64,000 nt of DNA from Oscillospiraceae bacterium (GTDB lineage Bacteria; Bacillota; Clostridia; Oscillospirales; Ruminococcaceae), in NCBI GenBank assembly GCA_902779915.1, contig CACZDM010000003.1:1-64000 (forward strand), read 5' to 3'. The position numbers were made by a program, and so were the translations under genes. This document shows, piece after piece, positions 8,676 to 16,489 of this stretch. The first letter of the stretch is position 1; every line of letters starts with the position of its first letter. The notes beneath the pieces are model-generated. The model had not been told where the DNA came from, made no database searches, and saw nothing but the letters and a program-made list of their open reading frames with translations.

Positions 8676-9845
8676 TTAGCCGTTCCAAACAGGCGACATT
8701 TCCCGAAGCCTTGAAATGACTTTCGGAATTGTTTCTATGACATAGTCAACTTCTTTTTCTGTGTTGTCGGAACAAAGGCTTATTCGAAGCGATCCATGCG
8801 CTGTTTCGTGGGGCAGGCCAATTGCAAGCAAAACGTGTGATGGTTCCAGTGAGCCTGAAGTGCATGCAGACCCGCTGGAGGCGCAAATCCCGAAAGAATC
8901 CAAAAGCAGCAATATGGATTCGCCCTCAACTCCTTCGAATGAAAAGTTAACGTTCCCGCTCAAACGATGCTTCATTGAGCCATTAATCCTAACTTTTGGA
9001 ACCTCATTTAAAACAGATTCGACTATTTTATTCCTGAGTATTTCGATTTTTTTCTCACGAGCCTCAATATTTCTTACGCAATCTTCCAAAGCCTGCCCAA
9101 GCGCGACGATATAGGCAACATTCTCGGTTCCGCCCCTTTTGCCGCGCTCTTGAGCTCCTCCGTCCAGCAAATTTGGCAGGTTAATTTTTTTATTAACATA
9201 TAAAAGACCAATTCCTTTGGGAGCATGGATTTTGTGGCCGGAAATTGAGAGCATATCTATGTTTTGTTTATGGACATCAATTTCAACATGCCCAATCGCC
9301 TGAACTGCGTCGGTGTGGAATAAAACGCCTTTTTGGCGGCAAATTTCCCCAATTTCTGGTATGGGCAAAACAGTTCCTATTTCATTATTTGCATACATAA
9401 CCGTCACCAAGGCAGTTTTTTCGGTTATTGCTTCTTCAACCTGTTTCGGGGAGATTAGGCCATCTTTGTCAACAGGCAAATATATAACTTCAAAGCCGTT
9501 TGATTCGAGATTTTTGCAGGCATTTAAAACAGCGTGATGTTCAAAATTTGTTGTTATTATTTGGTTTTTTCCTTGATCAAGGCCGAGTTTTGCGCCGCAT
9601 TTGATTGCCCAATTGTCTGACTCGGTTGCGCAGGAGGTGAAAAAAATTTCTTCAGGCAAAGCGCCAATTGCAGCCGAAGCTTTTTTTCTTGCGGATTCAA
9701 CAGCAGCTTTTGCGACATGCGCGATTGAATATATGCTGCTGGGATTGCCGTAATGTTGCTGAATATATGGAAGCATTGCGTTAAAACATGAGTCGGATGT
9801 TTTGGTTGTTGCTGCGTTATCCATGTAAATGAAAGGTTTTTCCAT
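8676..9845 (-). CDS. nifS: Cysteine desulfurase NifS/IscS
   Basis: A PLP enzyme of about 389 residues that converts cysteine to alanine and a protein persulfide. The start is the ATG at 9843-9845 ([13 protein letters not shown]), 12 bases after GGAG. Signatures are 'YMDNAATTK', 'NFEHHAVLN', 'MYANNEIGT', the PLP lysine in '[12 protein letters not shown]', and the mobile loop '[12 protein letters not shown]' with the catalytic cysteine. Forms an nifS-nifU unit with the downstream gene. Likely sulfur source for Fe-S clusters and for MnmA. Confidence 0.95.
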   Translation of the reverse strand: MEKPFIYMDNAATTKTSDSCFNAMLPYIQQHYGNPSSIYSIAHVAKAAVESARKKASAAIGALPEEIFFTSCATESDNWAIKCGAKLGLDQGKNQIITTNFEHHAVLNACKNLESNGFEVIYLPVDKDGLISPKQVEEAITEKTALVTVMYANNEIGTVLPIPEIGEICRQKGVLFHTDAVQAIGHVEIDVHKQNIDMLSISGHKIHAPKGIGLLYVNKKINLPNLLDGGAQERGKRGGTENVAYIVALGQALEDCVRNIEAREKKIEILRNKIVESVLNEVPKVRINGSMKHRLSGNVNFSFEGVEGESILLLLDSFGICASSGSACTSGSLEPSHVLLAIGLPHETAHGSLRISLCSDNTEKEVDYVIETIPKVISRLREMSPVWNG

Positions 9846-9903
9846 AAAAAAACTCATCTCCAAAGTCTATAACTTTATAAAATAATTATCCCTAACAATT
9901 AAA

Positions 9904-9932
9904 ATTATATAACATTTTCCTTCCTTTTTCAA
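9904..9932 (-). promoter_or_regulatory. Promoter of nifS-nifU
   Basis: Minus-strand TTGAAA (9927-9932), 17-nt spacer, TATAAT (9904-9909), about 60 bp upstream of the ATG. No Rrf2/IscR-type operator was recognised. Confidence 0.7.
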
Positions 9933-10013
9933 GCATAAGATATCTCAAGTTGGATTTGCAAATTAAATAACAGTTTTTATTTTTTTTCACAATGTTTACA
10001 AATATACAAAATA

Positions 10014-10451
10014 TCACAAAAATTTTTTTGATTCTTCAACCGCCATTTGATCACACCGCTCGTTTTCAGGGTGGCCAGAATGGCCTTTGATCCAGTCAAA
10101 TTCAACCGAATGTTTCTCAAGCAATTCCAAAAGACGCCCCCACAAATCAACGTTTAAGGCCCTTTCCTTTTTGTTTCGCATCCAGCCATTTGCTCTCCAT
10201 CTTTTCGCCCAGCCTTGAGTTATCGAATCAATAACATATTTTGAGTCGCTGTGGATATGCGCTTTACACGGCTCATTTAAGGCCTCCAGCGCAGAGATTA
10301 TCGCCAAAAGTTCCATTCTGTTGTTTGTTGTTTGGGCTTCTCCTCCGCTCATTTCTCGTTCATATTTTCCATATTTTAAAATAGCCCCCCATCCTCCCGG
10401 GCCAGGATTGCCGCTGCACGCTCCGTCAGTGTATATATTCACACATTTCAT
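10014..10451 (-). CDS. rnhA: Ribonuclease HI
   Basis: About 145 residues, starting at the ATG at 10449-10451 ([10 protein letters not shown]), eight bases after GGAGG; two other in-frame ATGs upstream are less well placed. Degrades the RNA strand of RNA-DNA hybrids. The four acidic active-site residues are visible in '[15 protein letters not shown]', '[10 protein letters not shown]', 'IHSDSKYV' and 'NERCDQMA'. Basic handle '[10 protein letters not shown]' present. Monocistronic by spacing. Confidence 0.97.
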   Translation of the reverse strand: MKCVNIYTDGACSGNPGPGGWGAILKYGKYEREMSGGEAQTTNNRMELLAIISALEALNEPCKAHIHSDSKYVIDSITQGWAKRWRANGWMRNKKERALNVDLWGRLLELLEKHSVEFDWIKGHSGHPENERCDQMAVEESKKFL

Positions 10452-10562
10452 TAGCATTTCCTCCAAATTTTTTCTATGTAAAACCAGCCTAACAAAATTC
10501 ATTGCATTTTTCAATAGCTTTTTGGCGAAATTTTAAAAAATGCTTCAAATAAAATAAAACAA

Positions 10563-10587
10563 GCAGCCAACTTTTAAAGTCAGCTGC
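10563..10587 (-). terminator. Terminator of the NlpC/P60 gene
   Basis: GCAGC / GCTGC stem with an inner ACTTT / AAAGT pairing; on the minus strand followed by TTGTTTTATTTTA. Similar in design to the hairpin after TG2. Confidence 0.65.
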
Positions 10588-10610
10588 CAAGCTGGAATGT
10601 GTAGCGATAT

Positions 10611-11534
10611 TCACGGCCGTCCATAACCAATGACAGACTGCCCTGAACTGCTCCATATTTTGCGAATTGCTATGGGCTTTCCAGGAACAGAGGATTCCAG
10701 AACTTGTCCGTTTCCGGCGTATATCCCAACATGATTGACATTTTTTCCTGAGGCCCAAAAAACCAGATCACCAACTTGAAGCGAATTGGCGGAAATTTTT
10801 TTGCATACTCCATATTGAGCCCGGGCGCTGTGGGGCAGGTTTATCCCGGCTTTTTTATATGCATATGCTACAAGGCCGGAGCAATCCAAGCTAATCCCAT
10901 CTTTTGAGGTTCCATATTTAAGTCCGATGCAGGTTTTTGCTGCGGCGAAAGCAGCTTGTCCAGCCGAAGAGCTTGAAGCGGACCCAGAATTTGAAGGAGC
11001 CGAGTAGGATTTGTTTTCAGCTGGCGCGTTAGCGGATTTTTTGGATTTTTCAGCTTTTTTTGAGGCTTCAGCAGCTTTTTTGGCCTCTTGCTCAGCTGCT
11101 TTTCTCGCTTCTTCAGCTTTTCTTGCTGCTTCAGCGGCTTTTTGGGCTTCTTCTTCAGCTTTTCTCGCTTCTTCGGCCTTTCTTGCTTCTTCTTCGCGTT
11201 TTTCTTGAATTTCGATTCCAACGCTTCGGTCGAGTTTAGTGACAAGTGGGGAAGAATGAACAAATTTCGAAGGCAAGTCCCTTAACTCAACAGAATTTCC
11301 ATCAACCGGCTTTTCAGCGTGACTTTGCAAAACAGCTCCGCTTGCATCAAACAATTGCTCACTCAAAGTTTTTCCTTTCCCAGAAGCAAGCTCCTCTGGC
11401 AGAACAATTTCCTCAGCAGACAAAAAATCCACTCCATCCGCAGAAAACGCAGCAACTCCAAGCCCGGTGAAACTGCTTAAAGCGATTGATATGGAAATAA
11501 ATGCTGGCGCGAATTTTAAATTAAACTTTTTCAA
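10611..11534 (-). CDS. Secreted NlpC/P60 peptidoglycan endopeptidase
   Basis: 307 residues. A TTG start follows GGAGG by ten bases. The N-terminal ~30 residues form a signal peptide (MKKFNLKF, hydrophobic, AAFSADG). Residues ~110-168 are an Ala/Glu/Lys/Arg coiled coil built of 'KAEEARKAEE' units, then a Ser/Ala linker. The C-terminal ~115 residues are an NlpC/P60 domain with catalytic Cys in 'LDCSGLVAYAYK', His in 'NHVGIYAG', and the 'GDLVFW' and 'LPHSARAQ' signatures. Such enzymes cut the D-Glu to meso-DAP bond of stem peptides, fitting the DAP-type MurE at 45252-46685. Possible WalR sites lie in the promoter region. Probably a growth-related wall hydrolase. Confidence 0.92.
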   Translation of the reverse strand: MKKFNLKFAPAFISISIALSSFTGLGVAAFSADGVDFLSAEEIVLPEELASGKGKTLSEQLFDASGAVLQSHAEKPVDGNSVELRDLPSKFVHSSPLVTKLDRSVGIEIQEKREEEARKAEEARKAEEEAQKAAEAARKAEEARKAAEQEAKKAAEASKKAEKSKKSANAPAENKSYSAPSNSGSASSSSAGQAAFAAAKTCIGLKYGTSKDGISLDCSGLVAYAYKKAGINLPHSARAQYGVCKKISANSLQVGDLVFWASGKNVNHVGIYAGNGQVLESSVPGKPIAIRKIWSSSGQSVIGYGRP

Positions 11535-11579
11535 ATTAAACCAACCTCCTACAATATTTAAAAAAATTCACAATCAATT

Positions 11580-11596
11580 GTTACAAATCCATAACA
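11580..11596 (-). promoter_or_regulatory. WalR-like box 1
   Basis: Minus strand TGTTAT-GGATT-TGTAAC fits the WalR (YycF) direct-repeat consensus TGTWAH-N5-TGTWAH known from Bacillus and Staphylococcus. It lies just downstream of the predicted transcription start of the NlpC/P60 gene. WalR regulates wall hydrolases, so gene and site agree. Matching by chance in A/T-rich DNA is possible. Confidence 0.45.
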
Positions 11597-11604
11597 TGTT
11601 TTCA

Positions 11605-11613
11605 ATTATAACA
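11605..11613 (-). promoter_or_regulatory. Extended -10 element of the NlpC/P60 promoter
   Basis: Minus strand TGTTATAAT (TGn plus TATAAT). No good -35 hexamer at 17 nt, which would fit an activator-dependent promoter. Confidence 0.55.
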
Positions 11614-11630
11614 TATTGGTTACAAAAAGT

Positions 11631-11647
11631 TGTTAACAATTTGTAAA
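11631..11647 (+). promoter_or_regulatory. WalR-like box 2
   Basis: Plus strand TGTTAA-CAATT-TGTAAA fits TGTWAH-N5-TGTWAH. It sits at about -34 to -50 relative to the predicted start, where an activator would bind, but is inverted relative to the gene. Confidence 0.4.
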
Positions 11648-11886
11648 TTTTTTTGGTTTAATTTTTACTGGTATAATAATATCTATTAAATTTTTTCTAA
11701 TAATTGTTTTTTTATTTAACAATAAAATGTTACTTTTCGTATGGTTTTTTAATATTTTAAAAATAAAAATATCCCTAAATCTCAAAAATTCAGGAATACT
11801 TTTAAATTTATGTCAACAAAAAGTGACAACTTTGTCAATACTATTACAACTTTTCAAAAGCCAAACTTTAAAATCAAAATTTTAAC

Positions 11887-13338
11887 TCATTTGGATTTAT
11901 ATCTGCTTCGAACCGTCCGCTCGCTAATAACTGCGCCATTTTTCCTGACAACAATGTTTGCAACAGCAACACATCCATTATTGCCTATCCTGGATTCGAC
12001 ATATGACGTCATTTGAACATCACAGTCTTCTGAAGGATTCTTTTTGCCCATAATTGTGACTGTTAAGGCGTTATTTGTCATTGTGGCTTTGATTCGGACT
12101 GGCGTTTGGCGCGTGTTTTTAAACTTCAAGTCAACTCCGCCTGAATCAAACGCAGCGTCTTGACCAACCGGCGCATAGATCACGGTATAGCTATGATTGT
12201 GTCTTTCAACAATATCCATATTGGCGTAAACCGCAGCGATATACAGCGTTGAAGTCACCTGGCAAATTCCCCCGCCAGTCCCTTGAGTTTGGCCGTTTGG
12301 AGTGAAAACAATGGCGTCTTTATAGCCTTGAGCTCTGTTTCCAGGGCCGATTGTTTCAAGAGCAGAAAAAACCTCTCCCGGAGCCAGAGTTTTGTCATTT
12401 ATTGCCGCGCACGCAAGACGCAAATTGTGGGTTCGGTTGACTTCTGCTGCTGAAAAGTTTGAGGTATATGTTCCAATAACATCAGGGCAGTCTGCATTGC
12501 TATGCTGGGCTTTGAGCAAAGCGACAGTGACTTGAGGTTTGGTTATTTTTAGAGGAATTTTATATGTTCCGCTTTTTGGGTCTGTTATTATTTTTTTTGC
12601 CTCTTCAAGATCAAAATCAATGCCGTCTGCTTCATTTTCATATTTTGCTTTTCCTGAGTCAGAAATCGAGAATTTGGCGTCTTTTGGCGCGCAAGCAACC
12701 TCTTTTTTGATTTTTTCAATGTCAATTTCGATGTCATCTCCCGAAACAGGCTCGCTTTGAGCATTAACAGTTTGGGTTGAGATTTCTTTTGCCAGATTAA
12801 CAATTTCACTTTCTGCCATCTGTTCATTTATTTTTTCACCCAAACATCCTGCCGAAACCAAGAGACTGTCTCCAACTCTTTTATATGAAGACTTTACTGG
12901 CGCAACCAAAGAATTTTGAGCAAATTGAGAAATTTTTTCATTTAGTTTAGACTCGTCATAGTGGACAGTGGGATTTGCAGATTCGCCATTTTTAAAGTCG
13001 GTTTCCCTAGCAGCCTCAAAAACTTCCTTGCCAACATAGCCAAAACAACATTCGCCCGCATTTATGGTCAAAGATTTATCTTTAAAGGTCAAATTCATGT
13101 TAAAATTTTCATATAGGGGATTGATTTTTTCGTCAACAATCTTCTCAACCTCCTCAACCTTCATTCCAGCAAGACTTATTCCCAAAAAGCTGGCTTCTTT
13201 TGGCAAGGTTGAGTTATGATTTTGAATTACGACAACAACCGCAACGATTATTGCAGATAAAGCTGCAACTGAGCCTAAAAAAATCGCAACAGACATTTTG
13301 TTTTTAATTAAATTTTTCAAAGCTTTATTCACCACCAT
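11887..13338 (-). CDS. VanW family protein with peptidoglycan-binding-type N-region
   Basis: About 483 residues, starting at the first ATG (13336-13338). One N-terminal membrane anchor (residues ~15-40), then a 'VEKIVDEKINPLYENF' region typical of the domain preceding VanW. The VanW domain is C-terminal: 'GTYTSNFSAAEVNRTHNLRL', 'LAPGEVFSALETIGP', 'GTGGGICQVTSTLYIAAVYA', 'ERHNHSYTV'. VanW proteins are membrane-anchored, face the wall and are of unknown activity; despite the name this does not indicate vancomycin resistance. No van genes lie nearby. Confidence 0.9.
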   Translation of the reverse strand: MVVNKALKNLIKNKMSVAIFLGSVAALSAIIVAVVVVIQNHNSTLPKEASFLGISLAGMKVEEVEKIVDEKINPLYENFNMNLTFKDKSLTINAGECCFGYVGKEVFEAARETDFKNGESANPTVHYDESKLNEKISQFAQNSLVAPVKSSYKRVGDSLLVSAGCLGEKINEQMAESEIVNLAKEISTQTVNAQSEPVSGDDIEIDIEKIKKEVACAPKDAKFSISDSGKAKYENEADGIDFDLEEAKKIITDPKSGTYKIPLKITKPQVTVALLKAQHSNADCPDVIGTYTSNFSAAEVNRTHNLRLACAAINDKTLAPGEVFSALETIGPGNRAQGYKDAIVFTPNGQTQGTGGGICQVTSTLYIAAVYANMDIVERHNHSYTVIYAPVGQDAAFDSGGVDLKFKNTRQTPVRIKATMTNNALTVTIMGKKNPSEDCDVQMTSYVESRIGNNGCVAVANIVVRKNGAVISERTVRSRYKSK

Positions 13339-13341
13339 CAA

Positions 13342-13650
13342 AATAATTTTGAGCTAAAAAACAAACGCAAAATTTCGATTTGTAAATAAGTATACCACAA
13401 TTTTTTGCTGTTGAAAACCAACAAAATGTTAACAATTCAGTATAAAATTTATGACAAAAGCTAAAATAAATTACATAAAATGTTAAAATTTGAAAAAAAT
13501 AGATTTATTACAATGAGTATATTTGTGCGCAAGTTAGCAAAATATTTAGAATTTTTAAGCAATCGGACTTGACAACCCAGGCCAAAAACTGATAGTATAT
13601 ATTCCAAAAAGTATAATATTGATAAATATAGTGTTTAGGGGGATTTTTAA
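13342..13650. other. Divergent promoter region between VanW and alcohol dehydrogenase genes
   Basis: About 310 bp without a gene. The plus-strand promoter of the dehydrogenase is described separately. A TATACT -10-like element for the VanW gene lies at about 13390 on the minus strand, with a poor -35. Otherwise A/T-rich with nothing recognisable. Confidence 0.5.
13569..13598 (+). promoter_or_regulatory. Promoter of the alcohol dehydrogenase gene
   Basis: TTGACA (13569-13574), 18-nt spacer, TAGTAT (13593-13598), about 50 bp before the ATG. A TATAAT at 13612 without a matching -35 is an alternative -10. Confidence 0.5.
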
Positions 13651-14820
13651 ATGCAAAACTTTATTTACGACATTGAAACTAAGGTTTATTTCGGCCCAAA
13701 TCAAATCAAGGGGAACCTTTCAAGCGAAATCAAAAAATTCGGCAGCAAAGTTTTGATTGTGTATGGACAAGGGACGATCAAAAAGTTAAGTCTATATGAT
13801 GAGATAATCTGCGAACTCAAAAACTCGGGAATTGAAGTCTTTGAGCTTTCAAGAATCAAACCCAATCCTCGCAGCACATCCGTTTTAGAGGGCGCCAAGA
13901 TATGCAAACGAGAAAACATAGACGTCGTTTTGGCTGTTGGGGGCGGATCTGTCATTGACGCATCAAAATTCATCGCTGCTGGAAGATACTATGACGGGGA
14001 TCCATGGGACTTCATGACGGGGAAGGCAGAAATTGAAAGAGCGCTTCCTGTTTTTAGCATTTTAACCCTATCCGCAACAGGCTCTGAAATGGACGCATGC
14101 GGCGTCATAACTAATGAAAAAACCAGGGAAAAACTTGGAAAAGCAAGCCCATTCCTTCGCCCCAAAGTCTCGTTTTTAGACCCAACGCTGACATACAGCG
14201 TCTCCAAATATCAAACAGCTTGCGGCAGCGCTGACATATTGTCACACATAATAGAAACATATTTTTATTCATATGACGCTATGTATATGTTGGATAAATT
14301 TATGGAAGGGCTCATGAAAACAGTCATAAAACACGCCCCCATGGCGCTCAGAGAACCCCAAAACTATCAAGCGCGAGCGAACTTGATGTGGACATCGTCG
14401 TGGGCAATTAACGGCTTTATTAAACAAGATAAAACCCACGAGTGGAGCTGCCATCCGATTGAACACGAATTGTCTGCTTTTTATGATATAACCCATGGAC
14501 TTGGACTTGCGATCCTGACTCCAAGGTGGATGCGATATGTTTTAGACGAAGAAAACGTTGACAGGTTTTATGGATTTGGGGTTAATGTTTTCGATATAGA
14601 CAAAAATTTAAGCAAGATGGAGGTCGCAAAAAAGGCAATATATAAATTAGAGGAATTTTTATATAAAGATTTGAATTTAACAGACACACTCACAAAATTA
14701 AACATTGATGATAGATATTTTGAAATCATGGCAGGGCGAATAACGAAAAATGGCCCGATCAAAGGATTTAAAGATTTAGATAAAGATGACATAGTTAAAA
14801 TATATCAGGCATGTTTATAG
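13651..14820 (+). CDS. Iron-containing alcohol dehydrogenase (butanol dehydrogenase type)
   Basis: 389 residues, ATG preceded by GGGGGA. Group III metal-dependent NAD(P)H alcohol dehydrogenase, interconverting aldehydes and alcohols. The nucleotide site is 'LAVGGGSVIDASKF', followed by 'TLSATGSEMD'. Metal ligands are Asp and His in 'ADILSHIIETY', His in 'CHPIEHELSAF' and His in 'THGLGLAIL'. Sequence flavour is that of BdhA/YugJ, so a role in disposing of reducing equivalents during fermentation is likely. The substrate cannot be read from sequence. Confidence 0.92.
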   Translation: MQNFIYDIETKVYFGPNQIKGNLSSEIKKFGSKVLIVYGQGTIKKLSLYDEIICELKNSGIEVFELSRIKPNPRSTSVLEGAKICKRENIDVVLAVGGGSVIDASKFIAAGRYYDGDPWDFMTGKAEIERALPVFSILTLSATGSEMDACGVITNEKTREKLGKASPFLRPKVSFLDPTLTYSVSKYQTACGSADILSHIIETYFYSYDAMYMLDKFMEGLMKTVIKHAPMALREPQNYQARANLMWTSSWAINGFIKQDKTHEWSCHPIEHELSAFYDITHGLGLAILTPRWMRYVLDEENVDRFYGFGVNVFDIDKNLSKMEVAKKAIYKLEEFLYKDLNLTDTLTKLNIDDRYFEIMAGRITKNGPIKGFKDLDKDDIVKIYQACL

Positions 14821-14835
14821 AAAATTCAACAATCT

Positions 14836-14863
14836 CCCAAAGCTAGAGGCTTTGGGGTTTTTT
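14836..14863 (+). terminator. Terminator of the alcohol dehydrogenase gene
   Basis: Perfect 8-bp stem CCCAAAGC / GCTTTGGG with a 5-nt loop followed by G and six T. The hairpin overlaps the last codons of the convergent transporter gene. Confidence 0.85.
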
Positions 14864-15529
14864 GTCGGCCGGGGGAGATTTTTTGGCTAAATACACAAAT
14901 GGCGTTCCTGCTAAAGAAATCAACGCTTCTAAAACACACGCAACGCTTGCTATTGACAGCAAAGTCACGACGTCATATGTTCCAAAAAAGACTAAAAATG
15001 CGAAAATATAATTTTGAAGACAACTTGAAATTATTGTCGAAACATTGTTCCTCAGCCATAAAACATTAGGATATTTTTGTTTTATCCTGCAAAATAGATA
15101 TATATCCAACAAACTGCTTGCAATATACATCGCAACGCTCGAAAAGCTAACTCGTAAATTCATCGAGAACAGATTTTCCATGCTGGTGTGATTCAAATCA
15201 ACAGAACTTGGAACATAGAGAAGAGAAAAAGAACAGGCCAAAGAGAAAACAATCTGGGAAACAACTCCCAAAACTGCGGCTTTTTTGCTGTGGTCAGAGC
15301 CATATTTTTCATTCATAATGTCCGAGGCCGAGAAAACCGAAATAAACATGATGTTTCCGAGATTGGTTGTTAAACCGAAAAAATCGACGCTTTTGCAAAC
15401 TAAAACGTTTGAAGCAACGGTTGCAACGCATATCCAAACATATAGCCCTTCTTTTTTAAAAAACCTTTCAACAAAAGTCATCAAACCAAATGTTAGCAAA
15501 AAACTAAACGTTCCCAAAAGAACATTCAT
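14843..15529 (-). CDS. Queuosine precursor transporter (YhhQ/VUT family)
   Basis: About 228 residues with six predicted membrane segments. The ATG at 15527-15529 has GAGGAA about six bases upstream. DUF165/VUT features include 'SNVLVCKSVDFFG', 'SASDIMNEKYG' and 'SSLLDIYLFCRIKQK'. The family imports queuosine precursors (preQ0/preQ1 or the base) for tRNA wobble modification. No tgt or que gene is in the window, so the substrate is inferred from family only. Confidence 0.85.
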   Translation of the reverse strand: MNVLLGTFSFLLTFGLMTFVERFFKKEGLYVWICVATVASNVLVCKSVDFFGLTTNLGNIMFISVFSASDIMNEKYGSDHSKKAAVLGVVSQIVFSLACSFSLLYVPSSVDLNHTSMENLFSMNLRVSFSSVAMYIASSLLDIYLFCRIKQKYPNVLWLRNNVSTIISSCLQNYIFAFLVFFGTYDVVTLLSIASVACVLEALISLAGTPFVYLAKKSPPADKKPQSL

Positions 15530-15590
15530 CAAAATTTCCTCTTTCCTTTTTTATACTAGGCGGCGTAGAAAAACTAGTTTTAAATCAAAT

Positions 15591-16229
15591 CTACCAAATA
15601 AAATTAGACTTTAATTTTTCTCCATTATCAATAAAAACATCTTCCCCTGTCATGCTTTTATTGACAACTGCTATAAAATATACAAAATCAGCAATTTCTT
15701 GAGCAGTTGCCCACTTATTTAAAAGAGTTTCGTCTAAAACCTTGCGATATAGATCCTTGCTTTCGAGTATATGGCGATTCAAGGGAGTTATAACCCCTCC
15801 AGGGGAGACAGAATTAGAGGTCGCTCCATACTTTGCAATTCTTAAGGCGACATTTTTCATATACGAAACAACGCCCCCTTTAGACGCAGCATATTGAGGA
15901 AATTCAGAGCCGGTTTGCGCGCTGCTGGAAGCAATGAAAACAACGCTTTTAATGTTTGGGCTGAGATATTTTTCAGTTACATTAATTGTTCCTTTTAAAT
16001 TGACGTCTATAACGTTTCCTTCTTGAACCCCAGCGTTATTAATAATTATATCAATGTTGTCTAAATTTGGCAAATCATCGCATATATCTTGTATAATATG
16101 GACATAATTTTCATTTTCTATTTGAGATTTTTGTATATCAAAACCTATAACATTAAAACCGTGGTCTAAAAATTTGAGCGCAACAGCTTTCCCAATCCCG
16201 CGGCTGCTTCCAGTGACTAAAACATTCAT
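15591..16229 (-). CDS. Short-chain dehydrogenase/reductase
   Basis: About 212 residues, starting at the ATG at 16227-16229, seven bases after GGAG. Classical SDR: Rossmann motif 'VTGSSRGIGKA', 'INNAGV', catalytic Ser in 'VFIASSSAQTG' and Tyr/Lys in 'YAASKGG', then 'VSPGGVITP'. Shorter than the usual 245 residues, mostly because the helix region around residues 35-60 is compact. The substrate is unknown; it is not next to fatty acid genes. Two predicted promoters lie upstream. Confidence 0.85.
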   Translation of the reverse strand: MNVLVTGSSRGIGKAVALKFLDHGFNVIGFDIQKSQIENENYVHIIQDICDDLPNLDNIDIIINNAGVQEGNVIDVNLKGTINVTEKYLSPNIKSVVFIASSSAQTGSEFPQYAASKGGVVSYMKNVALRIAKYGATSNSVSPGGVITPLNRHILESKDLYRKVLDETLLNKWATAQEIADFVYFIAVVNKSMTGEDVFIDNGEKLKSNFIW

Positions 16230-16259
16230 AATCTTGCTCCACATACAAACTACATCGTT

Positions 16260-16288
16260 ATTGTACCAAAAAATTTTCAACCTGTCAA
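16260..16288 (-). promoter_or_regulatory. Proximal promoter of the SDR gene
   Basis: Minus-strand TTGACA (16283-16288), 17-nt spacer, TACAAT (16260-16265), about 30 bp before the ATG. Confidence 0.75.
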
Positions 16289-16390
16289 GTGGATTTTTGA
16301 AATTTTTGTTAAATTTTGGAGAGGGTCGACAATTGATGTGCTACAGTTAATTTAATGAAAGCAACAAAGGAGAATCTATTCGCTGTAAAT

Positions 16391-16420
16391 ATTATAGCAC
16401 CAAAGATTACGTTTTGTCAA
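16391..16420 (-). promoter_or_regulatory. Distal second promoter upstream of the SDR gene
   Basis: Minus-strand TTGACA (16415-16420), 18-nt spacer, TATAAT (16391-16396). Its transcript would begin about 155 nt before the SDR start. It may make a longer leader or a short RNA. Confidence 0.6.
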
Positions 16421-16489
16421 TATCTGGCCAAACATTTTACACAAATAAGGCAAATCGGCCCGATCGGAGCTATTTAAAAATGCATGGAT

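Larger units (their letters stand above)
11535..11886. other. Intergenic region between VanW and NlpC/P60 genes
   Basis: 352 bp with no convincing gene. It holds the NlpC promoter and two WalR-like boxes at its low-coordinate side, and a near-palindrome TGACAACTTTGTCA at about 11823-11836 close to the VanW stop. The middle is very A/T-rich and gave no further signal. Confidence 0.6.

Noticed and set aside
11887..13338. Vancomycin resistance gene.
   Set aside because: VanW-family proteins are common in Gram-positive genomes without resistance; no vanHAX-type genes are nearby.
16355..16475. Small plus-strand frame of about 40 codons (MKATKENLF...).
   Set aside because: No ribosome binding site, and it lies over the minus-strand promoters of the SDR gene.
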